The notes beneath the pieces are model-generated. The model had not been told where the DNA came from. It was given only the letters and a program-made list of their open reading frames with translations, and made no database searches. A program made the position numbers and the translations under genes. From NCBI GenBank assembly GCA_945860645.1, contig CAMATG010000006.1, forward strand, positions 1 through 38,647: a stretch of 38,647 bases of DNA, in the 5' to 3' direction. Positions within the stretch are counted from its first letter, which is position 1, and every line of letters begins with the position of its first letter. The DNA comes from Candidatus Sulfopaludibacter sp. SbA3. Its GTDB lineage: Bacteria > Acidobacteriota > Terriglobia > Bryobacterales > Bryobacteraceae. Below, piece by piece: positions 8,531 to 16,085 of the stretch.

Positions 8531-9443
8531 GCTCGAAGTGCTTGCGCATGGCGGTGACGGCGTCCTGCAGTTCCTTGTTGCGCTTGCGCAGATTGAGGAC
8601 TTCGGCGCGCAGGCCGTTGTCCTGTGGTGGCGGTTGGGCGATGACGGGGTCGAACCCAACATAGGTGGTGGAGCGCGAGAGGCGGGGTCCGCCGGCGTAC
8701 TGCACGTTGAGGGTGACGATGATGGTGCTGGTGCGCGGGCGCAGGACGACGCGGCCCTGGGCGGTGAAGGTGGGCGTGATGTCCATGGTCTGTTCGCTTT
8801 CCCCGTCCTGGATGGTGAGCGCGGCCGACTGCAGCGGCTGCGCCAGGACCCCGTGTTGCTGCCAGATGGCGGCGAGTTCGCCGGAGCGGGACTGGACGTC
8901 CAAGGCGAGTTCGGGCGACGGGTTAACGGTCCTCGCATAGTAAGCGGCGCCCACGGCGGCGAGGGTGAGGATCAGGCCGACAGCCAGCCAGGGCAGGCGT
9001 GGCGACGCCGTGCGAACGCGCGGGACGTGCGCCGCCGCCGGGGTGAGCGGCGCCATCAGGGAGAGAGCTTCGCTGGTTGCGTGCCCATCGGTGGTGGGCC
9101 GGCAGACGAGGGCATCACTGGCCGCGCCGTTGACCGCGTTGAGCAGCAGGAAGAGCGGCTGCGTTTGGCGGCAGAGTTCGATTTCCGAGGCGCGCAGCGC
9201 GGGCGCATCGGGCGTTTGCAGGCGGAAAAAGCCGGCGAGTGCGGGGCCAGCGGCCTGGGCCGCCTGGCGCAACGCGTTGGGCTGAACCCGTTTGAATCCG
9301 GTGATGTGCGTAACGCCGTTTTCCGATGAGCCCAGCAGGATGCCGCCCGATTCCTCCTGGCGCGGGATGGCACGCAGGCGGCCCTGTACATATGGGTGGA
9401 TCGCCACCGTGGGTTGAGTAGAAATTACCGTTTTCGGACGCAT
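8526..9443 (-). CDS. Membrane protein with degenerate JAMM/MPN domain (copy 1)
   Basis: The protein has 305 residues. Residues about 10-120 look like a JAMM/MPN domain: HPYVQGRL, then EESGGILLG as the family's E..GG.L.G strand, then GFFRLQTPDAPALRASEIEL where an active enzyme has GWYHSHT....LS..DL. Both histidines and the aspartate of the zinc motif are replaced, so isopeptidase activity should be lost. A membrane helix follows at about 150-168 (LPWLAVGLILTLAAVGAAYYA). Beyond it lies a 90-residue beta-rich domain with TIIVTLNVQYAG and ending TTYVGFDP, then a coiled-coil tail (NLRKRNKELQDAVTAMRKHFEQ). SD GAGGGG lies five bases before ATG. It follows a homologue by 83 bases in the same direction. 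The JAMM reading is by eye and the role is unknown. Confidence 0.7.
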   Translation of the reverse strand: MRPKTVISTQPTVAIHPYVQGRLRAIPRQEESGGILLGSSENGVTHITGFKRVQPNALRQAAQAAGPALAGFFRLQTPDAPALRASEIELCRQTQPLFLLLNAVNGAASDALVCRPTTDGHATSEALSLMAPLTPAAAHVPRVRTASPRLPWLAVGLILTLAAVGAAYYARTVNPSPELALDVQSRSGELAAIWQQHGVLAQPLQSAALTIQDGESEQTMDITPTFTAQGRVVLRPRTSTIIVTLNVQYAGGPRLSRSTTYVGFDPVIAQPPPQDNGLRAEVLNLRKRNKELQDAVTAMRKHFEQ

Positions 9444-9526
9444 AGTACCCCTCTTTTGAGGAGGTGCAACTGGATTGCCAATTGCCAGCGGCGCCAGCCC
9501 GGCCTGCTATGCGTGCGAGGACTTGT

Positions 9527-10414
9527 TTACGAGGCTCTCTTTTTGGTGAAATCCACGGCCCTGGGCGCCGGCCGTTTGGGACTGAAGCCGACGTAGATGG
9601 CGGTGTTCGAAAGGGGAGCTACGCCGCGGTACTGCACGTTGAGCGTGACGATGACATCGCGGCCGGTGGGACGGATGACCAGATGCCCCTTGGGCGAGTA
9701 ACGCCGTGTCAGGTCGATCGTCTTTTCCTTTCCGTCCTCACTCACCAGCAGGGAGGCAGATTGCAACTGCTCCGCCGGCACGCTGGATTGCTCCCATCTG
9801 GCGGTCAATTCCGTGTCTCGCGCCTGGAGATCCAGCGCCAGCGCAGGGGGCGGCAGGGCCGGATTGATCTCTTGATAACACCACGCCGTGGCGACGAGGG
9901 TGAACAGCACGGCAGTGGCGGCCGGCACCCATTTGGGTGGAGTGGGAAACTTGATCCGGAGGCGCGGCACGGCTACGGCGGCTGGCTGCGCGGCCGCCGC
10001 CGGCGGGGGTGTTTCCTCCAGGAGCGAGATCTTCTCCTGCGTCGGGGGGGCATCGCCCTCCCGGGTCCAGACCTGCGCCGATGTACCGATCCCCTCGACG
10101 ACCTGGATCAGCAGAAACACGCTGCGTCCGTGCGGGATGATTTGGCGCCAAAGTTGCTCCTCTTCCGGCTGGAGCGTGGTCATTCCCGGAGTTTGTACCC
10201 GATAGAAGCCAATGAGCTCCGGGCCGGCCGCGTTGGCCGCCTGCCGCAACGTACTGCCGGCCAGTCGCTTAAAACCGGTGATTTGTACGGCGGGCCCGTC
10301 CGCTGTGCCCAGCAGAACGCCGCCCGCTTCATCCTGGCGCCGTTGGAGTCGCAGGCGCCCTTTCACATAGGGGTGTATATCGAGGTCGAGAGCAACCGAG
10401 CGAACAGCTTCCAT
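9527..10414 (-). CDS. Membrane protein with degenerate JAMM/MPN domain (copy 2)
   Basis: The protein has 295 residues and the same order of parts as the next gene. HPYVKGRL and DEAGGVLLG are followed by GFYRVQTPGMTTLQPEEEQL in place of the GWYHSHT....LS..DL metal motif. A proline-rich linker, a membrane helix around 172-190 (VPAATAVLFTLVATAWCYQ) and a beta domain with DVIVTLNVQYRGVAPLS and AIYVGFSP complete it. The coiled-coil tail of copy 1 is absent. AAGGAAG lies about nine bases before ATG 10414. It is transcribed away from imuA across a shared 182-base control region. The two copies are tandem duplicates that have diverged well but conserved the same loss of metal ligands. Confidence 0.7.
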   Translation of the reverse strand: MEAVRSVALDLDIHPYVKGRLRLQRRQDEAGGVLLGTADGPAVQITGFKRLAGSTLRQAANAAGPELIGFYRVQTPGMTTLQPEEEQLWRQIIPHGRSVFLLIQVVEGIGTSAQVWTREGDAPPTQEKISLLEETPPPAAAAQPAAVAVPRLRIKFPTPPKWVPAATAVLFTLVATAWCYQEINPALPPPALALDLQARDTELTARWEQSSVPAEQLQSASLLVSEDGKEKTIDLTRRYSPKGHLVIRPTGRDVIVTLNVQYRGVAPLSNTAIYVGFSPKRPAPRAVDFTKKRAS

Positions 10415-10497
10415 ACAATCAACTTCCTTGTTGACCCGCCCGACACGGCGGCAAACTTCATTACTAAGCCTACCCCTCGTACTACTTGATGTATATA

Positions 10498-10509
10498 AGG
10501 CTTAAGCCT
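10498..10509. promoter_or_regulatory. Perfect 12-bp palindrome in a divergent control region
   Basis: AGGCTTAAGCCT is a perfect palindrome between the JAMM-like gene and the imu promoter. It lies 24 bases upstream of the imu -35 box and next to an AT-rich TATATA stretch that could serve the minus gene. TAAGCCT also occurs about 37 bases to its left. It could be a dimer-binding operator, but the protein is not known. Confidence 0.35.
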
Positions 10510-10532
10510 GAGAGACGGCTGTTCGGAATCCC

Positions 10533-10561
10533 TTGACACCGCCCGCTGATCCCGCGACAAT
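10533..10561 (+). promoter_or_regulatory. Sigma-70 type promoter of the imu cassette
   Basis: TTGACA (10533-10538) and GACAAT (10556-10561) are separated by exactly 17 bases. The -35 is consensus and the -10 differs from TATAAT at two positions. Transcription should start near 10568, placing the direct-repeat operator just inside the transcript. Confidence 0.75.
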
Positions 10562-10572
10562 GGAATTCCAAT

Positions 10573-10591
10573 AGGCGAACAAAAGGCGAAC
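10573..10591 (+). promoter_or_regulatory. Direct-repeat operator, LexA-box-like
   Basis: AGGCGAAC occurs twice, 11 bases apart, giving GAAC-N7-GAAC at 10577-10591. This equals the GTTC-N7-GTTC LexA operator known from Alphaproteobacteria. It sits between the predicted transcription start and ATG 10597, ahead of a cassette that is LexA-controlled in other bacteria. That this organism's LexA reads the box is inference, as no lexA gene is in the window. Confidence 0.6.
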
Positions 10592-10596
10592 CTGAG

Positions 10597-11241
10597 ATGT
10601 CGTTGCCGTTACGGAAGTTGATCGATTTAGCCTCACCGCGGCCCCTGGTTTCGACGGTGTGTCCGTTTACGCCGAAGGATTTGCGGGGCGTGCTGCCGGG
10701 GTTCCCGGAGGGGGCGATAACGGAGATCAGCGGCGTGCGTTCGTCCGGTCGGACGACGATGTTGCAGGCCAGCCTGGCGGCGGCGACGGGGCTGGGCGAA
10801 CTGTGCGCGGTGGTGGACGGGAGCGACGCGTTTGACCCGGCGTCGGCTGCGGCGGCCGGGGTGCGGCTGGAGCGCTTGTTGTGGGTGCAGTGCCACCACG
10901 ACGTACAGGACACGTTGAAGGCGGCGGATCTGATTCTGCATGGCGGCGGGTTCCGGCTGGTGGTGTTGGACCTGTGCGACCTGCCGCCGGTGGAACTGCA
11001 GCGGGTGCCGCCGGCGTGGTGGCACCGGTTGCGATTGTCGGTGGAGAAGACGCCGGGGGTGCTGTTGGTGACCTCCACGGCGCCATTGCTGCGGCAGGCG
11101 GCGGCGATGCAGGTGGAGTTGGCCGGGGCGCAGGCGCAATGGCCGGGAACGCTGTTGGCCAGCGTGGACCTGCGGGTGCGGTTGCGGAAGCCGGTGCAGG
11201 CGGCCGGGGCGGCGGCGACGCTGCGGGCGCGGGCGGTTTGA
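10597..11241 (+). CDS. imuA: ImuA-like RecA-fold protein of the mutagenesis cassette
   Basis: The 214-residue RecA-fold ATPase-like protein has GVRSSGRTT (about 46-54) at the Walker A position, with arginine in place of the usual lysine as is common in ImuA. A Walker B-like strand LVVLDLCDLPP follows. It heads imuA-imuB-dnaE2, the SOS mutasome in which ImuA and ImuB deliver the error-prone polymerase DnaE2 to damaged DNA through the sliding clamp. It starts six bases after the direct-repeat operator, and no good SD is seen (CCTGAG). imuB follows after 10 bases. Overall similarity to ImuA is loose, so part of the call rests on position. Confidence 0.8.
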   Translation: MSLPLRKLIDLASPRPLVSTVCPFTPKDLRGVLPGFPEGAITEISGVRSSGRTTMLQASLAAATGLGELCAVVDGSDAFDPASAAAAGVRLERLLWVQCHHDVQDTLKAADLILHGGGFRLVVLDLCDLPPVELQRVPPAWWHRLRLSVEKTPGVLLVTSTAPLLRQAAAMQVELAGAQAQWPGTLLASVDLRVRLRKPVQAAGAAATLRARAV

Positions 11242-11251
11242 GAGCACGATT

Positions 11252-12508
11252 ATGTTTGCCTGTCTGGTATTGCAGCGCGGGGCGGTGGATGCGTTATTGA
11301 CGCTGATCGACGAGTTCTCGCCGCATTGGGAACGGTGCGACGAGCGCACGGTGCTGATCCCGGCCTACGGGCTGGAACGGCTGATCGGGACGCCCACCGA
11401 TATTGCGGAGGCGGTGTTGCGGCGCGCTGGGGCGTTGGATATCGAGATCTCGCTGGCGATCGCCGGGCATCCGGATACGGCGCTGCTGGCGGCGCAGAAT
11501 ATTGAAGGCATCACGATTATCGACGCGGGCCGGGAGGTGGAGATCCTGGGGCCGTTGCCGTTGGAGATTCTGCCCACGACGATGGACGTGCTGGACACGC
11601 TGCAGCGCTGGGGCGCGGAGACATTGGCCGATTTCGCGGCGCTGCCGCCATTGGGCGTCATCGAACGCCTGGGGGATGAAGGCGGGCGGTTGCAGGCGCT
11701 GGTGGAGGGGCGGGGAACGCGCCCGCTGCGCATTGCGCGGCCGCCGGAGGACTACACGAAAGAGATGCATCTGGACGAGCCTCTGTCCAATTCCGAGCCG
11801 CTGCTGTTTGTGATCTCCGGAATGGTGCACGACATCGTGAAACGGCTGGCTTCGCATGGCTTGGCGGTGAGTGAATTTCGCGGGACGTTCGGCACGGCAC
11901 ATGCCATGCGCATTGCGTTTCCGATGCCGGTGCAGGAGCCGCTGGTGATCTTGAAACAGGTGCAGCTGGACCTGGAGGCGCACCGGCCGCGGCGGGCGAT
12001 TTCGACGGTGCTGGTGGAGTTGCAACCCACGCCGCCGCGGGTGACGCAGCACGGGCTGTTCACGCCGTCGGCACCGGAGCCGGCGCAGTTGCAGACGCTG
12101 CTGGCGCGGCTGCGGGCGGTGGCGGGGGCCGATAGTGTGGGTTCGCCGGAGTTGTTGGACACGCACCGGCCGGATGCCTGGCGGCTGCGGCAGGACGTGT
12201 TGTTCGCGGCCGGGCGTGTGACGGCGGATGACGACGCGGCGGTGCACCTTTCGTTCCGCTGCTTTCGGCCGCCCCTGGGCGCGCGCGTGGCGATTACCCC
12301 GCAGCACCGGCCGTCGCGCGTGGAGGCGCGCGGGGTGAGCGGGCGAGTGGTCTCCTTGGCCGGGCCATGGCGCACGACGGGGGACTGGTGGCGGGACACG
12401 GCGTGGGCTCGGGATGAGTGGGACGTGGGCCTGGAGGACGGGGCGTTGTACCGCGTGTACCGGGAGCACGGCACGAACGAATGGTTCGTGGAGGGGGCCT
12501 ACGACTGA
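11252..12508 (+). CDS. imuB: ImuB-like, catalytically dead Y-family polymerase
   Basis: The protein has 418 residues. Its N-terminus (MFACLVLQ...) is the Y-family palm start, but the metal-binding aspartates are missing. The usual LD.SG segment reads VLIPAYGLERLIG, so no polymerase activity is expected. A helix-hairpin-helix stretch (TLADFAALPPLGVIERLGDEG) and a little-finger-like part follow. ImuB proteins act as adaptors between the clamp, ImuA and DnaE2. GAGAG upstream is a fair SD. The TGA overlaps the dnaE2 ATG by one base (TGATG), so translation is coupled. Confidence 0.87.
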   Translation: MFACLVLQRGAVDALLTLIDEFSPHWERCDERTVLIPAYGLERLIGTPTDIAEAVLRRAGALDIEISLAIAGHPDTALLAAQNIEGITIIDAGREVEILGPLPLEILPTTMDVLDTLQRWGAETLADFAALPPLGVIERLGDEGGRLQALVEGRGTRPLRIARPPEDYTKEMHLDEPLSNSEPLLFVISGMVHDIVKRLASHGLAVSEFRGTFGTAHAMRIAFPMPVQEPLVILKQVQLDLEAHRPRRAISTVLVELQPTPPRVTQHGLFTPSAPEPAQLQTLLARLRAVAGADSVGSPELLDTHRPDAWRLRQDVLFAAGRVTADDDAAVHLSFRCFRPPLGARVAITPQHRPSRVEARGVSGRVVSLAGPWRTTGDWWRDTAWARDEWDVGLEDGALYRVYREHGTNEWFVEGAYD

Positions 12509-15500
12509 TGTTGCTGCCGGAGTTGCGGGCGCGGTCCGCATTCAGTTTTCTGGAAGGGGCCAGCCTGCCGGAGGCGCTTATCGCGCAGGCGGCGGAGTTG
12601 GGCATTCCGGCGGTGGCGCTGCTCGATCGGGACGCGCTGTCGGGCGCGGTGCGTTTCCACAAGGAAGCGAAAAAGCGGGGGATTCGTGCCTGGATCGGGG
12701 CGGAGATCACGGCGACGGAGGGGTTCCGCTATCCGCTGCTGGCGGCCACGCGGGAGGGGTACCAGAACCTGTGCCGGCTGATCACGCGGGTGAAGCTGGA
12801 GAAGCGCGCGGCGCACTTTTCCGATATCGAGGAATACGCGGCGGGGCTGGTGTGTCTGGCGTCGGACCCGCTGGCGTGGGCTCTCGATCAAGGCACAGCG
12901 CCGGCGATGGTGGATAAGCTCCGCGGCGTGTTTCCCGATGGCCGCGTGGTCATCGATCTGCAGCGCCATTTTCTGCGGGAGGAGGAGGCGCGGAACCAGA
13001 CGTTTCTGCAGATGGGGTTGCCCGTTGTGGTGGCGAATGGCGTGAGCCACGCCACGCGCGAGGAGCGGTCGCTGATGGACGTGTTGACCTGCGTGCGGCA
13101 CCACACCACGATCGATGACGCCGGTCGTTTATTGGCGCGGAATTCGGAGCGATTCTTTAAACCGGCGCGGCAGATGCAGGCGCTGTTCGCCGATATGCCG
13201 CAGGCGCTGGATGGAGCGCGGGCGTTGGGGGAACGGTTGGAATTTACGTTGGAGGACCTGGGCTATCAGTTCCCGCGCTACCCGGTGCCGGCGGGCGAGA
13301 CGATGGACAGTTTTCTGTGGAAGCGCACGTTTGAAGGGGCCGAGCGGCGCTATCGGCCGATGTACGAGAAAGCCCGGCGCCAGTTGGAACGGGAGCTGCG
13401 GCTGATTGAAAAGTTGGAACTGGCCGGGTACTTCCTGATCGTCTGGGACATTGTGGAGTTCTGCCGCCGGGAAGGGATCATGGTGCAGGGCCGCGGGTCG
13501 GCCGCCAATAGCGCCGTCTGTTATTCGCTGGGGATCACGGCGGTGGACCCGGTGGGGATGGAGTTGTTGTTCGAGCGGTTCCTCTCCGAAGAGCGCGGCG
13601 AGTGGCCGGACATCGATTTGGACCTGGCCAGCGGGGATCAACGCGAACAAGCCATTCAGTATGTCTACGCGCGCTACGGCCGGCTGGGCGCGGCGATGAC
13701 GGCGAACGTCATCACCTATCGCGGGCGGTCCGCTGTGCGGGACGCGGGCAAGGCGCTGGGGTTTTCTGAAGAGCAGTTGGGCCGGCTGTCGAAGCTGGTG
13801 GGCCGGTGGGGCGACGACGAGGGGCTGGCCGAACGGATGGAGACAGCCGGAGTGACGGCCGATCATCCGCGGGCGAAGCATCTGGCGGCCATGGTGCAAG
13901 GGTTTCTGGAGTTGCCGCGCCACCTGGGCCAGCACTCGGGCGGGATGGTGATTTGCGAGGGGCAACTGGATTGCATCGTGCCCCTGCAACCGGCGTCGAT
14001 GCCCGGGCGCGTGATCGTGCAGTGGGACAAGGAAGACTGCGCCGACATGGGCATCATCAAGGTGGATCTGCTGGGGTTGGGGATGATGGCGGTGTTGAAG
14101 GAGTCGCTCGATCTGATCCGGGTGCACTACCGGGAGGACGTGGATCTGGCGTTGATTCCGAAGGACGATCCGGTGGTCTACGACGCGCTGCAGCGGGCCG
14201 ATACGATCGGCATGTTTCAGGTGGAGAGCCGGGCGCAGATGTCGTGTCTGCCGCGGATGCGACCGGAGAATTTCTACGACATTGTGGTGCAGGTGGCCAT
14301 CATCCGGCCGGGTCCGATCGTGGGCAACATGCTGCATCCGTACCTGCGGCGGCGGCAGGGGATGGAGGCGCCGGTGAGTCTGCATCCGTCGCTGGACGAG
14401 GTGTTGAAACGCACGATGGGCGTGCCGTTGTTTCAGGAGCAGCTGTTGCGGATGGCGATGATCGCAGCCAATTTCACCGGGGGCGAGGCGGAGGATCTGC
14501 GGCGGGCCATGGGGTTCAAACGCTCGCAGAAACGGATGGCGGAGGTGGAGGAGCGGCTGCGGAAAGGGATGACGGCGAATGGGATTCTAGGCGCGGCGCA
14601 GGACGCGATTGTGCAGTCCATCACGGCGTTCGCGCTGTACGGATTCCCGGAGTCGCACGCGGCCAGTTTCGCGCTGTTGAGCTACGCCAGCGCGTACTTG
14701 AAGGAGCATTATTTGGCGGCGTTCACGGCGGCGATTTTGAACAACCAGCCGATGGGATTTTATAACCCCATGACACTGGTGAAGGACGCGCAGCGCCACG
14801 GGCTGCGGGTGTTGCCGGTGGATGTGACGGTGTCCGATTGGCTGTGCACCTTGGAGGCGCGGGACGGGGCGCTGTGCCTGCGATTGGGGTTGAACTATGT
14901 GAAGGGATTGCGGCAGGCGGTGGCGGAGGCACTGGTTGCGGCGCGGCCGTTTGCGAGTATCGATGAGTTGAAGCGGCGGGTGCCGGCGGTGTCGAAGGAG
15001 GAGATGTACCGGTTGGCGGAGTTGGGGGCGTTCAACCGGATTGGGGGCTCGGTGCAGCGGCATCGTAGGGATGCGGTGTGGCAGGCGAGCCTGGCGGCGC
15101 GGCCGTCGGGGCCGTTGTTTGACGCGGGTGGCGATGCGCCGTCGCCGCTGGCGCCGATGGAGGATCTGGACCGACTGCAGGCCGATTTCCGGAACAGCGG
15201 ATTGTCGATCGGGGCGCATCCGATGCGGTTTGCGCGGGAGCGCTTGGACGCGCAGGGCGTGTTGCGAGCGGGGGATTTGTGGCGTGTGGGGAATGAGCGG
15301 TTTGTCCATGTGGCCGGGTTGGTGATCTGTCGGCAGCAGCCGTCGACGGCGAAGGGGTTTGTGTTCTTGAGCCTGGAGGACGAGACGGGGATTTCGAACA
15401 TCATCGTGCCGCCGAAGTTGTTCGCGGAGGTGCGGACGACGGTGCTGCAGCACTCGTATTTACTGGTGGGCGGCGTGCTGCAGAATCAGAGCGGGGCGAT

Positions 15501-15573
15501 TTCGATCCGGGCGCGGAAGGTGGGGCCGGTGCGGAATGCGCAGGTGGCGGTGAAGTCGCATGATTTTCATTAG
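12508..15573 (+). CDS. dnaE2: Error-prone DNA polymerase III alpha subunit DnaE2 (ImuC)
   Basis: The protein has 1021 residues from the ATG that overlaps the imuB stop. The track's start 30 codons earlier lies in imuB and is rejected. The N-terminal PHP domain begins ELRARSAFSFLEGAS and contains LLDRDAL. Metal-binding histidines of active PHP domains (H.H and DHD) are replaced, so intrinsic proofreading is unlikely. The C-family polymerase palm follows, with the catalytic pair in PDIDLD (D368, D370) and conserved GRGSAANSAVCYSLGIT and HLGQHSGGMVI. A C-terminal OB-like domain (HVAGLVICRQQPSTAKGFVFLSLEDETG) ends the protein. DnaE2 carries out damage-induced mutagenic synthesis. Its last four bases overlap the end of a converging small gene. 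Confidence 0.95.
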   Translation: MLLPELRARSAFSFLEGASLPEALIAQAAELGIPAVALLDRDALSGAVRFHKEAKKRGIRAWIGAEITATEGFRYPLLAATREGYQNLCRLITRVKLEKRAAHFSDIEEYAAGLVCLASDPLAWALDQGTAPAMVDKLRGVFPDGRVVIDLQRHFLREEEARNQTFLQMGLPVVVANGVSHATREERSLMDVLTCVRHHTTIDDAGRLLARNSERFFKPARQMQALFADMPQALDGARALGERLEFTLEDLGYQFPRYPVPAGETMDSFLWKRTFEGAERRYRPMYEKARRQLERELRLIEKLELAGYFLIVWDIVEFCRREGIMVQGRGSAANSAVCYSLGITAVDPVGMELLFERFLSEERGEWPDIDLDLASGDQREQAIQYVYARYGRLGAAMTANVITYRGRSAVRDAGKALGFSEEQLGRLSKLVGRWGDDEGLAERMETAGVTADHPRAKHLAAMVQGFLELPRHLGQHSGGMVICEGQLDCIVPLQPASMPGRVIVQWDKEDCADMGIIKVDLLGLGMMAVLKESLDLIRVHYREDVDLALIPKDDPVVYDALQRADTIGMFQVESRAQMSCLPRMRPENFYDIVVQVAIIRPGPIVGNMLHPYLRRRQGMEAPVSLHPSLDEVLKRTMGVPLFQEQLLRMAMIAANFTGGEAEDLRRAMGFKRSQKRMAEVEERLRKGMTANGILGAAQDAIVQSITAFALYGFPESHAASFALLSYASAYLKEHYLAAFTAAILNNQPMGFYNPMTLVKDAQRHGLRVLPVDVTVSDWLCTLEARDGALCLRLGLNYVKGLRQAVAEALVAARPFASIDELKRRVPAVSKEEMYRLAELGAFNRIGGSVQRHRRDAVWQASLAARPSGPLFDAGGDAPSPLAPMEDLDRLQADFRNSGLSIGAHPMRFARERLDAQGVLRAGDLWRVGNERFVHVAGLVICRQQPSTAKGFVFLSLEDETGISNIIVPPKLFAEVRTTVLQHSYLLVGGVLQNQSGAISIRARKVGPVRNAQVAVKSHDFH

Positions 15574-16049
15574 CGCCGAGCGGGGAAGCACTCGCAGATT
15601 GTGCCTTCGTTTCGCTTCGAGCGCTCCAACACCTGGATCTTCGCTGGCGCGACATCAATGAGCAGGCGGAAGGGGGTGCGCGTGAGCGCAACGGCGGCGC
15701 CATCGACGTCTAACTCCATGCCGGGTTGAAGCGCTGGCCCAGTCCACGGACCAGTGAGGCGGACGACCGCGTCGGGCGTGCCGCCATCGTCCACGCTGAC
15801 CAGGAACGTGGGGTTCTGCTGGCCACCGAAGACGGCGAGGATGGTGGCAGGCATAGTGGGCAGCGTGGCCGTCTTGATCTGCGCCATATAGGCGTCGCCA
15901 GACTTGCCGAGCAATGCCTCGCGGATGGCGCGCCACATCTGAACAGCCGGGTTGCCGCGCCGAATGACGCAGTTCCAGTCGTCCTTTGCCGGGGGACGCT
16001 GTGCCGGGAGTGTCATCGTCAGCATTGCCAGAAATGCAATGACGCGCAT
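15570..16049 (-). CDS. Small secreted protein of unknown function
   Basis: The protein has 159 residues from ATG 16049. The track joins it to a 481-residue frame, but the upstream two thirds are the antisense of the sulfatase. It starts with a clean signal peptide (MRVIAFLAMLTMTLPAQ), and AAGGCGAA upstream is an acceptable SD. The mature part looks beta-rich, with FLVSVDDGG, AVVRLTGPW and MELDVDGAAVALTRTPFRLLIDV. Cysteines are few. No family was recognised. It overlaps the end of dnaE2 tail-to-tail by four bases and is divergent from the sulfatase over 36 bases, so it may share that regulation. Confidence 0.7.
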   Translation of the reverse strand: MRVIAFLAMLTMTLPAQRPPAKDDWNCVIRRGNPAVQMWRAIREALLGKSGDAYMAQIKTATLPTMPATILAVFGGQQNPTFLVSVDDGGTPDAVVRLTGPWTGPALQPGMELDVDGAAVALTRTPFRLLIDVAPAKIQVLERSKRNEGTICECFPARR

Positions 16050-16085
16050 GGGTCGTTCGCCTTGCAAGTAGTGTAAGTTATCGGA

